Source: an uncultured Verrucomicrobiota bacterium
Lineage (GTDB): Bacteria > Verrucomicrobiota > Verrucomicrobiia > Verrucomicrobiales > DEV007
Assembly (NCBI GenBank): GCA_902589825.1
Contig: CACIUL010000011.1
Location: 1-62,802 of the forward strand
Direction: 5' to 3'
Length of the DNA stretch: 62,802 nt
In this document: positions 54,237 to 62,504 of the stretch, one piece after another
Layout of the letters: every line of letters starts with the position of its first letter
Position numbering within the stretch: the stretch's first letter is position 1
Notes under the pieces: model-generated
Database searches by the model: none
The model's input: only the letters and a program-made list of their open reading frames with translations
Told to the model about the DNA's origin: nothing
Made by a program: the position numbers and the translations under genes

Positions 54237-54368
54237 GTGAGCAAAATGGTTCGCAATCGTTATGTGTTCAAGGGTTAAAAGAAGGCATATATACTGGGCG
54301 ACTTGATCGGATGCAGGTGTTTTTTAAGCTTGCAATCATGATAAATCTCGCTAAGTCTTTTCGCCCTT

Positions 54369-54638
54369 ATGGCCAAGAAATCCTGGATCGAGCGTAACAA
54401 GAAAAAGCGCAGAGTCGTTGAGAAATACGCAAAAAAGCGCGCGGAGTTGAAAGAAAAAGGTGATTACATCGGTCTTTCAATGCTTCCCCGCAATGCAAGT
54501 CCTTGCCGTGTGGTGAACCGTTGTGAGGTTACTGGGCGTCGTCATGGGTTCCTGCGTCGTTTCAAGATGTCGAGGATTACTTTCCGTGAATTGGCATCAA
54601 AAGGCCAGATTCCTGGTATTACCAAGTCAAGTTGGTAA
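54369..54638 (+). CDS. rpsN: 30S ribosomal protein S14
   Basis: This 89-residue protein begins [31 protein letters not shown] and ends [18 protein letters not shown], matching S14 without the four-Cys zinc ribbon. The [20 protein letters not shown] segment is the remnant of that region. S14 binds the 16S rRNA head. It lies alone here instead of in the spc operon, divergent from the cNMP-binding gene. There is no Shine-Dalgarno. Confidence 0.97.
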   Translation: MAKKSWIERNKKKRRVVEKYAKKRAELKEKGDYIGLSMLPRNASPCRVVNRCEVTGRRHGFLRRFKMSRITFRELASKGQIPGITKSSW

Positions 54639-54662
54639 GAGACCAATAATATCAGGGGGAAC

Positions 54663-54712
54663 AAACCTTGTATACGGCCCAAAGGTTTCCCGTGGAAACT
54701 TTAAAAGACGGG
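54663..54712 (+). other. Mutually exclusive hairpins in the rpsN 3' region
   Basis: AAACCTT (54663-54669) can pair with AAGGTTT (54682-54688). The same DNA can form AAAG-g-TTTCC / GGAAACTTT (54681-54702) around a CGT loop, and CCCGT (54689-54693) pairs with ACGGG (54708-54712). The first plus third structures exclude the second. There is no U-tract. It may control expression of the FmdB-like gene or stabilise rpsN mRNA. Confidence 0.3.
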
Positions 54713-54757
54713 TGAAGTATATCAAGGTATGATAAGCGGATTGATAAACGTCATAAC

Positions 54758-55009
54758 ATGCCGCTCTACGAATACATAGCGGATCCCCCCGGTGAGGGTT
54801 GCAGGATTTGCTCGGAAGGGTTCGAATTGCGGCGTCCCGTTGACAGGGCGCCGCTGGAGGGATGTCCCCTGTGTGGCGCTGCGGTCAGCAAGCTTGTTTC
54901 AAGTGTAAGCAGTCCAAAGCTTACCAAGCCATTGTCGGTTTCGAGCGCCAAGTCCGCGGGATTCACTGTGCTTGAGAAGCGTGATGAGGGCACTTACGAG
55001 AAACTTTGA
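54758..55009 (+). CDS. FmdB-like zinc-ribbon protein
   Basis: This 83-residue protein begins MPLYEYIADPPGEGCRICSEGFELRRPVD, the standard start of the FmdB family. It continues to a second Cys pair (GCPLCGAAVSKLVSS), so four Cys can bind one zinc ion. The tail is Ser/Lys rich and ends in a GFTVLEKRDEGTYEKL segment. FmdB was described as a putative regulator of formamidase genes, but most members have no known role. It follows rpsN by 120 bp. Confidence 0.85.
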   Translation: MPLYEYIADPPGEGCRICSEGFELRRPVDRAPLEGCPLCGAAVSKLVSSVSSPKLTKPLSVSSAKSAGFTVLEKRDEGTYEKL

Positions 55010-55153
55010 TTGAAGATGCTCTCCGTTTTGCAGGCAGGATGGGGCACTCTTGCGTGGACGCCGGGAGTTTTTTGCCTTGAGTGTTGAGGATGACTGTTTT
55101 CACGGGCGTGTATTGCCGCTGACTTAAAGCGGACATTACGGTAAATTGCCAAA

Positions 55154-56425
55154 ATGGAAATCACCAGTGAGCTATTGCTAGACTTGAAAGGCGGGCGGTC
55201 AAAGGATTCCCACTGGCGCATTCGCGTGGCGCTTGGCTTTTGTGCCGGTGTCTTTGTGGCGACAATACTGGGGATTTTCTCGGCTAGGGGGCGAGATGAA
55301 CTGGGATCATGGTGGGCATTGGCAATGTGCTTTAACATGATTGCCCTTGTATTTGTTGCCATCGCCTGGCAAGGGGCGGGATACCTGTTTTCCCGGGTGA
55401 TATCGAGGGACGGTTGGATTGTATCCGGCATTCTGTTTCTCTGCACCTGGGTGACATCCCTGCTTCTGGTTGGCCTTGCTGCCGCATTGCTGGATTTTCC
55501 GCCCATTGGCGCTGTGTTGACCTTTGCGCCTTTTGTCTCGGCGGTGGCTTTTTTTTGGTGTGTTGGCCGTCATGCCGGGTTAAAGAGCGGTCTGTTTGCC
55601 GTCGTGCTTTTACTGGTTATTTGCACAAGGCTTTTAACCCTTCCCCCTGCAGTCGAGGTTGCTGCTTATCCTTTTGCCGTTTCACAGGAAGATGATATCA
55701 GGGTGATGTCCTGGAACCTGGGGGGAGGTGCCCCCTTTTTTTCCGGCAGTAAAGAAGAAGATATCGATCAGATTGCCGATGTGGCCAAGAGGCACGGTGT
55801 GCATGTGCTTTGCCTGCAGGAGGTTTCATCCGGACAATTTTTGAACATGTTGACTGCTCGACTTGGAGGTGAATGGAAGGGGGGAAGATCTCCGGGAGGT
55901 GATAAATCAACGGCTATACTCAGCCGGATTGGTGGCGAGGTGAACGCTCCGCTTTCCACCATGGAATATGGCGGCCCGACAGTTCTGAGAATCAACACTC
56001 ACAAGGGGCTGCTGCAGTTTGTCAGCTGTCATGGGAGTCCCGGGCGCAATTCCGGTCAGCGGCGAGCCATGGTTGAATGGATACTGCATGAGCTCAGGGA
56101 CATGAAGAAAAAGACAGTGATTACCGGGGACTTCAATATCGATACCAGCCGCTCGTGGACATTGCTGGCTCCGCTGGTGAGTGATTCCATCGCCTCTGAC
56201 CTTGCCACCTGGCGTGCCTTGGGACTCATGGGAGAGGACCCGGGTTCCAGGGATATGGCTACTTCCTCTCTGGGACGGCGCAGTTCGTGGATGGTTGTTG
56301 ATCCCAAGATGCCGGTTACAGGCTATTCTGTATTGCAGGGCGAGCAGGCAGGAAGCATGGATCATTTTCCGGTGTTTCTCCGTGTCGGCTTGGGCAGGGC
56401 AGGTCGTGCCAGTGCCCCTAATTGA
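55154..56425 (+). CDS. Membrane-anchored endonuclease/exonuclease/phosphatase (EEP) family protein
   Basis: This 423-residue protein has four or five N-terminal transmembrane helices (ALGFCAGVFVATILGIF to GLFAVVLLLVICTRLL, about 25-160). An EEP catalytic domain follows, which should face the periplasm: RVMSWNLGGG, LCLQEVSSG (metal Glu), FVSCHGSPG, TVITGDFNIDTSRSW (Asp/Asn pair) and SMDHFPVFLRV (catalytic Asp-His). Substrates of this superfamily range from DNA to phospholipids and inositol phosphates; which applies is not clear. It is convergent with the cysteine desulfurase. Confidence 0.87.
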   Translation: MEITSELLLDLKGGRSKDSHWRIRVALGFCAGVFVATILGIFSARGRDELGSWWALAMCFNMIALVFVAIAWQGAGYLFSRVISRDGWIVSGILFLCTWVTSLLLVGLAAALLDFPPIGAVLTFAPFVSAVAFFWCVGRHAGLKSGLFAVVLLLVICTRLLTLPPAVEVAAYPFAVSQEDDIRVMSWNLGGGAPFFSGSKEEDIDQIADVAKRHGVHVLCLQEVSSGQFLNMLTARLGGEWKGGRSPGGDKSTAILSRIGGEVNAPLSTMEYGGPTVLRINTHKGLLQFVSCHGSPGRNSGQRRAMVEWILHELRDMKKKTVITGDFNIDTSRSWTLLAPLVSDSIASDLATWRALGLMGEDPGSRDMATSSLGRRSSWMVVDPKMPVTGYSVLQGEQAGSMDHFPVFLRVGLGRAGRASAPN

Positions 56426-56475
56426 TATTTTCCTTAGGCCGGGAAGAAGTGGTTTCCAGGACTGCTCCGTATCAC

Positions 56476-57639
56476 CTACAGGATGGATTGACCCGGTGAC
56501 GTTGTTCCCTGGTCCATACTGCGTGAAACTTCCTGCAGTGCTGCTGCCAGGGAAGCCCATTGGCCGGCATCGTTTGCTATGCCGGAACTGATGCGCAGTG
56601 CCCTGTTGATTTCGGCAGTATTTAATCCCATGGCGCTGAGGACATGGGAGCCGTCAGCGCTGCCGGAACTGCAGGCGGATCCCGTGGACACTGAGAAACC
56701 CATGCGGCCAAGTCGCGTAAGCCATTTCAGGTTCCTTCCCTCCGGCATAATCAGCATGGAGGTGTTTGGCAGGCGCCTTGAATCTTTGCCAACGATGATG
56801 GTTCCCGGAAGGCTGGAAGTGATGGTGGATTCAAGTAGATCCCGCTGCTCTGCTTGACCTTCCCATTGGCTGAGCTTTGCAGAGGCTTCCTCAAGGGAAC
56901 TGACCATTGCAGAAATACCCGGAAGATTTTCTGTCCCGGCTCTCCTGCCGTGTTCCTGTGGGCCACCTGTTTGCATGGCCAGGGTGCGGGCCATCGGGCC
57001 TGTCCTCAGAAAACCGGTTCCCTTGGGGCCACCGAATTTATGGGCACTGCCAACGACAATGTCTGCCGCGGCAGTAATATCTGCCGCGGTATGCTTGCCG
57101 AACCACTGGACAGCATCACAGTGAAACAGGACTTCCTTTGCCCGGCAAAGGGCTGATATCTCGGCAAAAGGCTGAATGACCCCTGTCTCGTTGTTTGCCG
57201 CCATGATCGACACAAGGGAGATGTTTCCCCGGCCAAGGGCCTTCTCTAGCTCGGGGAGGGATACGATACCCTCAGGGGTGACCGGGAGCTTGATGACCCG
57301 GTTGTCAAAATGCCGGGCTGCTGGTGCGTCAACCGAAGGGTGTTCAATGGAGGAGATCAAGCAGCAAGTTGAAGGACGGGTCCTGGCAAAGTAGGCAATG
57401 GTGGCTTCATTGCCTTCAGTGGCCCCCGAGGTAAAAATAATCCCGGAATCCTCTTCCTCATCCACTCCAAGTAATCGGGCAAGCTTTTCTCTTTCGTCTT
57501 CAAGCCTGCGCGATGCTGCTCCAGCCCCGGGATAAAGGCTGCTTGGGTTGTGCCAGAACTTTTCCGATGCCTGCAGCCATGCGTCACGGGCGGCAGCCGA
57601 TATGGGGGTCGTGGCATTATGATCAAAGTAACGGCTCAT
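56476..57639 (-). CDS. Cysteine desulfurase (NifS/IscS-like)
   Basis: This 387-residue PLP enzyme removes sulfur from cysteine to give alanine and enzyme-bound persulfide. Motifs: YFDHNATTPI, FTSGATEGNEATI, EHPSVDAP, AANNETGVIQP, FHCDAVQWFGK, VGSAHKFGGPKGTGFL (PLP Lys), GGPQEHGRRAGTEN and STGSACSSGS (persulfide Cys). The short Cys loop is like IscS/NifS. The length is normal. It is divergent from gcvH; no IscU or SufE partner is in the window, so whether it serves Fe-S clusters or tRNA thiolation is open. Confidence 0.94.
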   Translation of the reverse strand: MSRYFDHNATTPISAAARDAWLQASEKFWHNPSSLYPGAGAASRRLEDEREKLARLLGVDEEEDSGIIFTSGATEGNEATIAYFARTRPSTCCLISSIEHPSVDAPAARHFDNRVIKLPVTPEGIVSLPELEKALGRGNISLVSIMAANNETGVIQPFAEISALCRAKEVLFHCDAVQWFGKHTAADITAAADIVVGSAHKFGGPKGTGFLRTGPMARTLAMQTGGPQEHGRRAGTENLPGISAMVSSLEEASAKLSQWEGQAEQRDLLESTITSSLPGTIIVGKDSRRLPNTSMLIMPEGRNLKWLTRLGRMGFSVSTGSACSSGSADGSHVLSAMGLNTAEINRALRISSGIANDAGQWASLAAALQEVSRSMDQGTTSPGQSIL

Positions 57640-57713
57640 CTCTTACATCCCATTAATCTCATCTTGTAATTTGTTCGCAACTCTGCCTTGTTTCTGCCGA
57701 ATAGTCACGCGTT

Positions 57714-58169
57714 ATGGATTACCGTCGTTTCAAGCATGCACGTTTTTCGGCAAGGTTTCCTGAGAACTTCAGGTATTCCCGTTCCCATTACTGGATGTCC
57801 GGCGAGGGGTGCGCAAAGGACACGTGGAGGGTAGGCTTTACCAAGTTTGCAACCAGGATGCTCGGTGAACTTGTTGAGGCCCAGTGGAATGTTGCTGAGG
57901 GGGAAGTGATTGAGCCGGGCCAATCGATTGGCACGGTTGAGGGATTTAAGGCAGCCAGTGACGTTTTCAGCGTGATGCATGGGGAATTTTCCACAGGCAA
58001 CCCCGTGCTGGAGGTTGATGCATGTATCGTGCGTTCTTCGCCATACCTTGAAGGATGGTTATATGAGGTGAGGGGTGAACCCGAGGAGGCAAGCCTGGAT
58101 ATTGATGGCTATATAGCCCTTCTTGATGCAACGATCACCAAGATGCAGGAGAGCGGGGATTACGATTAG
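57714..58169 (+). CDS. gcvH: Glycine cleavage H-protein-like lipoyl carrier
   Basis: This 151-residue protein matches GcvH: FRYSRSHYWM, VGFTKFATRMLGELV, then the lipoyl site GTVEGFKAASDVFSV with the lipoyl Lys at 79, and SPYLEGWLYEVRGE near the end. The normal motif is ESVKAASD, so the Lys is kept. GcvT and GcvP are not adjacent; in some bacteria such solo GcvH proteins serve as lipoyl donors for other enzymes. No glycine riboswitch is visible upstream. It is followed by a VOC gene after 21 bp. Confidence 0.88.
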   Translation: MDYRRFKHARFSARFPENFRYSRSHYWMSGEGCAKDTWRVGFTKFATRMLGELVEAQWNVAEGEVIEPGQSIGTVEGFKAASDVFSVMHGEFSTGNPVLEVDACIVRSSPYLEGWLYEVRGEPEEASLDIDGYIALLDATITKMQESGDYD

Positions 58170-58190
58170 AATATAGAAAGCTTACTTACC

Positions 58191-58559
58191 ATGAAGACAG
58201 AGGACCTGAACCATGTTGCCCTCCATGTAGCCGATCTGGGCATAAGCATGAATTTTTACGGTGAAAAACTCGGCCTTGAGGCAATAGACAGGCCCGATTT
58301 TGACTTTCCAGGCGCCTGGTATCGGCTGGGTCAATGCCAGGAATTGCACCTGATCTCAGGCCGTGCGGATGCAGTGAGTTCCGCAACGCGGGGGAGTCAC
58401 TTTGCGCTCGGGGTTGCGGATATGGATGCGGCGGAATCCTTCCTTGCGCAGAGGCAGATTGTGCATACTCCCCGCCAGACCAGGCCGGATGGAGCCTACC
58501 AGATTTATATTGAGGATCCTGACGGTTACTGGATCGAATTCTGCCAGAATCCGTCTTAG
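58191..58559 (+). CDS. VOC (glyoxalase/dioxygenase-fold) family protein
   Basis: This 122-residue protein has the two-module vicinal-oxygen-chelate fold: DLNHVALHVADLGISMNFYGEKLGLE, a QELHLIS strand with Glu, RGSHFALGVADMDAAESFL, and YIEDPDGYWIEFCQ, which ends with the metal-ligand Glu. His at LNHVA, Glu at CQELHL, His at GSHFAL and Glu at WIEF could form the metal site. Activity could be glyoxalase-like or a resistance or lyase function. It follows gcvH by 21 bp and may share its transcript. Confidence 0.88.
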   Translation: MKTEDLNHVALHVADLGISMNFYGEKLGLEAIDRPDFDFPGAWYRLGQCQELHLISGRADAVSSATRGSHFALGVADMDAAESFLAQRQIVHTPRQTRPDGAYQIYIEDPDGYWIEFCQNPS

Positions 58560-58609
58560 TCTTCTTTGCACTTGTCAGCGTGCCTGCACTCGGCGAATAG
58601 TTGTTTGCT

Positions 58610-59533
58610 ATGAATCACAAGTGCTTCCTTCCGTTATTTCTTGCCGCTGCCGTTCTTTTGGGAGTGGCGGGGCTGGGTATATCCAAGTCCGGTGATGCCA
58701 AGATCCGAGTTTTGATCATTGACGGGCAAAACAATCACGACTGGAAGGGGACGACGCCGTTCCTGAAGAGTCAGCTTGAAAAGAGCGGTAAGTTTACGGT
58801 CAGTGTTGCCACAACCCCTCCGCGTGGGGCAAATGCTCAGGCGTGGGAGGTTTTCAAGCCGGACTTCTCATCATGCGACGTCGTCTTGAGTAATTACAAT
58901 GGGCCAAAATGGCAACCAGCCGAGGTGCGTGCATCATTTGAGAAATTCCTCAATGAGGGCGGGGGACTGGTGAATGTACACGCAGCAAATAATGCGCATA
59001 ACGGGTGGAAAGAATTTGAGAAGGCCACCGGTTTGCTCTGGCGGGGTAACAAGGACGGTGCGCGGGTTTATCTTGATGAGGTGGGCAAGGTACTGCGAAT
59101 GGAGGTGGGCAAGGGACCCGGTGCAGGTCATGGTCCCCAGCATGAATATGTGGTGAAAATCCGTGAGGCGGATCATCCCATCACCAAGGGAATGCCGATT
59201 GATTGGCTGCACACCAGGGATGAGCTCTACCATGGACAGCGTGGACCGGGTGAGGATATGAGGATCCTTGCGACTGCCTTTTCCGCGAAGGAAAAAAGGG
59301 GCACCGGTGTCCATGAGCCGATGCTGTGGTGGATCCCTGTTGGCAAGGGCAAGGCAGTGACCAATGTCCTTGGCCATGTGAGCAAGGGGAAGGCCCAGAC
59401 CGATCCTGCAATGAAATGTGTGGGTTTCCTGACCCTTGTTGCGCGTTCTTGTGAGTGGGTGGCAACGGGGAAAGTCACCATTCCGGTGCCTGACAACTTC
59501 CCGACAGCTGAAAAGACCAGTCAGGTTGACTAG
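58610..59533 (+). CDS. Secreted ThuA-domain protein
   Basis: The start is set at the ATG giving MNHKCFLPLFLAAAVLLGVAGLG, a signal peptide (a TTG three codons earlier is less likely); 307 residues. The ThuA fold is recognisable: IRVLIIDGQNNHDWKGTTPFL, CDVVLSNYNGPKW, FLNEGGGLVNVHAANNAH, ADHPITKGMP, HTRDELYHGQRGPGEDMRILATAF and EPMLWWIPVGKGKAVTNVLGH. ThuA proteins are class I glutamine-amidotransferase-like and linked to trehalose or other sugar metabolism; many PVC members are exported. It is convergent with pyrD. Confidence 0.92.
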   Translation: MNHKCFLPLFLAAAVLLGVAGLGISKSGDAKIRVLIIDGQNNHDWKGTTPFLKSQLEKSGKFTVSVATTPPRGANAQAWEVFKPDFSSCDVVLSNYNGPKWQPAEVRASFEKFLNEGGGLVNVHAANNAHNGWKEFEKATGLLWRGNKDGARVYLDEVGKVLRMEVGKGPGAGHGPQHEYVVKIREADHPITKGMPIDWLHTRDELYHGQRGPGEDMRILATAFSAKEKRGTGVHEPMLWWIPVGKGKAVTNVLGHVSKGKAQTDPAMKCVGFLTLVARSCEWVATGKVTIPVPDNFPTAEKTSQVD

Positions 59534-59574
59534 TGGCTCCGGTCATGGGCAGGCAGGGCCACGATGAGAGCGGA

Positions 59575-60597
59575 CTAGAGGCTTGCGGCCAGTAATTCCC
59601 TGACCAGGGCTGGCCCCCGGTAAATCAGTCCCGTGTAAACCTGCACAAGCTTGGCGCCTGCCGCGATTTTTGCAGCGGCAGATTCCACACTATCTATCCC
59701 GCCCACACCGATAATCGGAATGGACGAGTCAAGGTCGCCATGGAGTGCGGCGATTACTTCGGTGCTTTTTTCCGCAAGGGGATTGCCGCTCAGTCCTCCA
59801 TTTTCCGAGGAGTGTGGCAATCCGTCAACGGCCTCACGGGATATGGTGGTGTTTGTTGCAATTACCGCGTCCATTCTTAAAGCGTTAAAAAGTTCGGTAA
59901 GACCCTTGATTTGTCCGCTTTGGATATCGGGGGCGATCTTTACGGCAAAGGGGACATACCTGCCGTGTTCCTCATGCATTAGGGCTTGTTCATCCTTAAG
60001 GCGGCGTAGGAGCTGCTCCGCCGCTTCGGGGTCCTGAAGGTCCCTCAGGCCGGCGGTATTCGGAGAGGAGATGTTAACGGCGATATAGTCGGCAACCGGG
60101 TAGGCTTTCCGGAAGCATTCCAGGTAATCATCAATGGCACGGCTGTTCTCGGTAACCTTGTTCTTGCCAATGTTGATTCCCACGACGCCCTTGAAGCCTT
60201 TTCTTGAAAGGGTGATGTTTTCCAGGGCTGCATCGATCCCGGGATTGTTAAAGCCCATCCGGTTGATGATGGCCTCGCGTTCCCTGATCCGGAAAAGGCG
60301 AGGCTTAGGATTTCCATCTTGGGCCCGTGGCGTGATGGTTCCCACTTCAATGGCGCCAAAGCCCATGGCGCCCAGCGCGGATATACAGTTTCCGGCCTTG
60401 TCGAGGCCGGCGGCAAGGCCAACCCGGTTTGGAAACTGAATACCCATAACCTCAATAGGTTCTGTGGTGATGCCCGGGTTGAGCAGAGGCTCGGCCCTTA
60501 ACCGGGTAATCATGCGCAACCCGGTCATTGTTAAGTTGTGCGCCCTTTCAGGGTCCAGTCGAAACAGGATAGGGCGTGTTATTTTGTAAAAATCCAC
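59575..60597 (-). CDS. pyrD: Dihydroorotate dehydrogenase (quinone, class 2)
   Basis: This 340-residue FMN enzyme oxidises dihydroorotate to orotate in pyrimidine synthesis. It has the class 2 N-terminal membrane-associating helices (MDFYKITRPILFRLDPERAHNLTM). Other motifs: NRVGLAAGLDKAGN, GAIEVGTITPRAQDGNPKPR, NRMGFNNPG, VNISSPNTAGLRDLQ (catalytic Ser), VKIAPDIQ, NTTISRE and GVGGIDSVESAAAKIAAGAKLVQVYTGLIYRGP. The length is normal. It is divergent from purC across 105 bp, placing a pyrimidine and a purine pathway gene back to back. Confidence 0.97.
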   Translation of the reverse strand: MDFYKITRPILFRLDPERAHNLTMTGLRMITRLRAEPLLNPGITTEPIEVMGIQFPNRVGLAAGLDKAGNCISALGAMGFGAIEVGTITPRAQDGNPKPRLFRIREREAIINRMGFNNPGIDAALENITLSRKGFKGVVGINIGKNKVTENSRAIDDYLECFRKAYPVADYIAVNISSPNTAGLRDLQDPEAAEQLLRRLKDEQALMHEEHGRYVPFAVKIAPDIQSGQIKGLTELFNALRMDAVIATNTTISREAVDGLPHSSENGGLSGNPLAEKSTEVIAALHGDLDSSIPIIGVGGIDSVESAAAKIAAGAKLVQVYTGLIYRGPALVRELLAASL

Positions 60598-60702
60598 CGG
60601 TTTTCAGCTCTTTGTGACAAGTATTTTTAATTAAAGACTCCTTAACTATTTTTGCGTGACATCTTGCTCCAGTGGGCTAATTCTCGCCATCAATATATCA
60701 TC

Positions 60703-62028
60703 ATGACCAATCAGACGGCTAATCCCGCTTCCCTCATTAGTAAAGTTCCACTCGATCATTTGCGCGAGCCATTTTATGAGGGCTCGGTACAGCGCCTTTA
60801 CGCAATTCCTGATGAACCCGACTACATGGTGACTGAAACTTCTGCCGGGGGTTCCGTCTTTGATGTGGGGACAATCTTTTCCATTGAGGGGAGTGACGTT
60901 GCCCGCGCCGTTTTCCGGCATGTTCTCTATTCAGGGTTGGCCAAGAGTGAGACTTGGCAGGAGGTGCAGGCTGCCGTTGAGTCTGCCGAGGGACTTGATG
61001 ACTCCGTGCGCAAGATTTTGCTGGAGGGGACGATTGAAAAGTTGACCAGTGACGGGGCAATTACCCATCACTGCGGTATGGTTGATGCGCAGAGCGGAGA
61101 GGTAGCGCATGAAGGACTGCCTGATAACGAGAGTGCCTATAACATTGTTCGAAGGTACAAGATCGAGAAGCCGGAGCTTTCCTCTTTTCTCAGGCATTCC
61201 GTGTATGATTACAGCAAGTTCAGGAACCTCGACAGGAATGTGGTTCCCCTTGAGTGCATTGTCCGATTTGGCATCACCAGCGGCAGCTCAGTGTTCCGCA
61301 AATACCTGAAGCTTCAGGATGCTCAGAAGCGTAATTTTGAAAGAGAGCTTGGTAGTGATGGCGAACTGCAGGCATGGAAATACCTATCTACTCCCATTGT
61401 GGACTTCACCAGCAAGTATGAGCCTGAGGACCGGGCAGTAACCAAGCAGGAAGCGCTTAATATGTCGGGACTTGATGCGGGGGTGTTTAACGAGATGGGT
61501 AAACTGGCTGTGCTCGGGGGATGGGCCGTGAGGGTATTGGTCGAGAAGATGGGGCTGCAGCTTTGGGACCTGAAATGGGAATTTGCAAGGGATGGGGAAG
61601 ACCTGGTCTTTGTCGATACCATTGATACGGACTCTTTCCGGGCCACTTCAATATTAAATGACGCCGATGACCGCTTCGTTATCCATTACAACAAGCAGGC
61701 TATGCGTGACTATTACAAGATTGCGCATGCCGACTGGCTCAGCGCAGTGGGTGAAGCCAAGAACGATGCCCGGGTTGAGGGTGTTCCTTTTGTGGACCTT
61801 TTGCGCTCCAGACAGGCTTCAGGGGATGTGCCGGGCGACCCGGAAGTGGACAGCGATTTTCTGGCCATCCAGGTGGAAAAGATGAACCTCATCAAGGACT
61901 GCATTCTCGGGCGCAAGGATGGGTCAGATGTGACACAGGCACTTGAGGATTGTGGCAGGCGGGAGGTTGCGTTTTATAGCGCGGCCAATTGGCGTGATGA
62001 TCTCAAGGAACTCAATGGGCTTGACTGA
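60703..62028 (+). CDS. purC: SAICAR synthase (phosphoribosylaminoimidazole-succinocarboxamide synthase)
   Basis: The start is set at the ATG giving MTNQTANPASLISKVPLDHL; an upstream TTG is unlikely. It has 441 residues. PurC motifs include RLYAIPDEPDYMVTETSAGG, DVGTIFSIEGSDVARAVF, NVVPLECIVRFGITSGSSVF and the ATP/Asp region DLKWEFARDGEDLVFVDTID. It joins aspartate to CAIR. The length is longer than the usual 240 residues, and it is followed within 10 bp by a PurS-like gene and purL, the order known from the Bacillus pur operon. Confidence 0.88.
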   Translation: MTNQTANPASLISKVPLDHLREPFYEGSVQRLYAIPDEPDYMVTETSAGGSVFDVGTIFSIEGSDVARAVFRHVLYSGLAKSETWQEVQAAVESAEGLDDSVRKILLEGTIEKLTSDGAITHHCGMVDAQSGEVAHEGLPDNESAYNIVRRYKIEKPELSSFLRHSVYDYSKFRNLDRNVVPLECIVRFGITSGSSVFRKYLKLQDAQKRNFERELGSDGELQAWKYLSTPIVDFTSKYEPEDRAVTKQEALNMSGLDAGVFNEMGKLAVLGGWAVRVLVEKMGLQLWDLKWEFARDGEDLVFVDTIDTDSFRATSILNDADDRFVIHYNKQAMRDYYKIAHADWLSAVGEAKNDARVEGVPFVDLLRSRQASGDVPGDPEVDSDFLAIQVEKMNLIKDCILGRKDGSDVTQALEDCGRREVAFYSAANWRDDLKELNGLD

Positions 62029-62036
62029 TAAAGGTG

Positions 62037-62504
62037 ATGGCCAGTCTGATAACTGAGGTAATGGGCAAATTTGACGGCAGGGGTGATGCCGACAAGTTGG
62101 TCTATACGCCCATTGGGGGCGGTGTTACTTACCAGAAGACCAGGGTTTATGAACTGGAGTATGAAGGTTCTGCCGAGGATGCGCAGGAGTTTGTGAGGTC
62201 CACTCTGGTGGACAGCTATGCTGAAGAGGTGAGCTTTGAGGGCGAGCCCGCCATTGCCGACTTTGCGTTTTTTATTGATTACGGCATGAAGCCCGGGGCG
62301 CTTGACCTGGAGAAGGAGGCAATCCTTACCAGTCACCGTGGTGCAAGGGACAGGAATATCGAGATCATATCCCTGAACATTACCCAGCGAATTTATATCT
62401 TTGCCGGGGGGGCGGTATCCCCTGACCGATTGATTCGTGATATATGCAACTCAGCGATTCATGTCTGGAGTGTGACTGAAGCCAATGACCGTGATGTCGC
62501 CTGA
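62037..62504 (+). CDS. purS: PurS-like protein (possible tandem PurS domains)
   Basis: This protein has about 155 residues, roughly twice the length of PurS. The first half has TRVYELEYEGSAEDAQEFV, then a YAEEVSFEGEPAIADFAFFI segment. The middle contains DYGMKPGALDLEKEAI, like the KPGVLDPEG start of PurS, and a second beta-alpha unit follows (IEIISLNITQRIYIFAGGA). This fits two PurS-type modules or a permuted one. PurS bridges PurL and PurQ in FGAM synthase. Position between purC and purL supports the call; the domain order needs a structure comparison. A GTG three bases earlier is possible. Confidence 0.55.
   Translation: MASLITEVMGKFDGRGDADKLVYTPIGGGVTYQKTRVYELEYEGSAEDAQEFVRSTLVDSYAEEVSFEGEPAIADFAFFIDYGMKPGALDLEKEAILTSHRGARDRNIEIISLNITQRIYIFAGGAVSPDRLIRDICNSAIHVWSVTEANDRDVA

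Noticed and set aside
54523-54732. Second open frame overlapping the end of rpsN
   Set aside because: It overlaps rpsN in another frame and shows no protein-like features except a basic tail.
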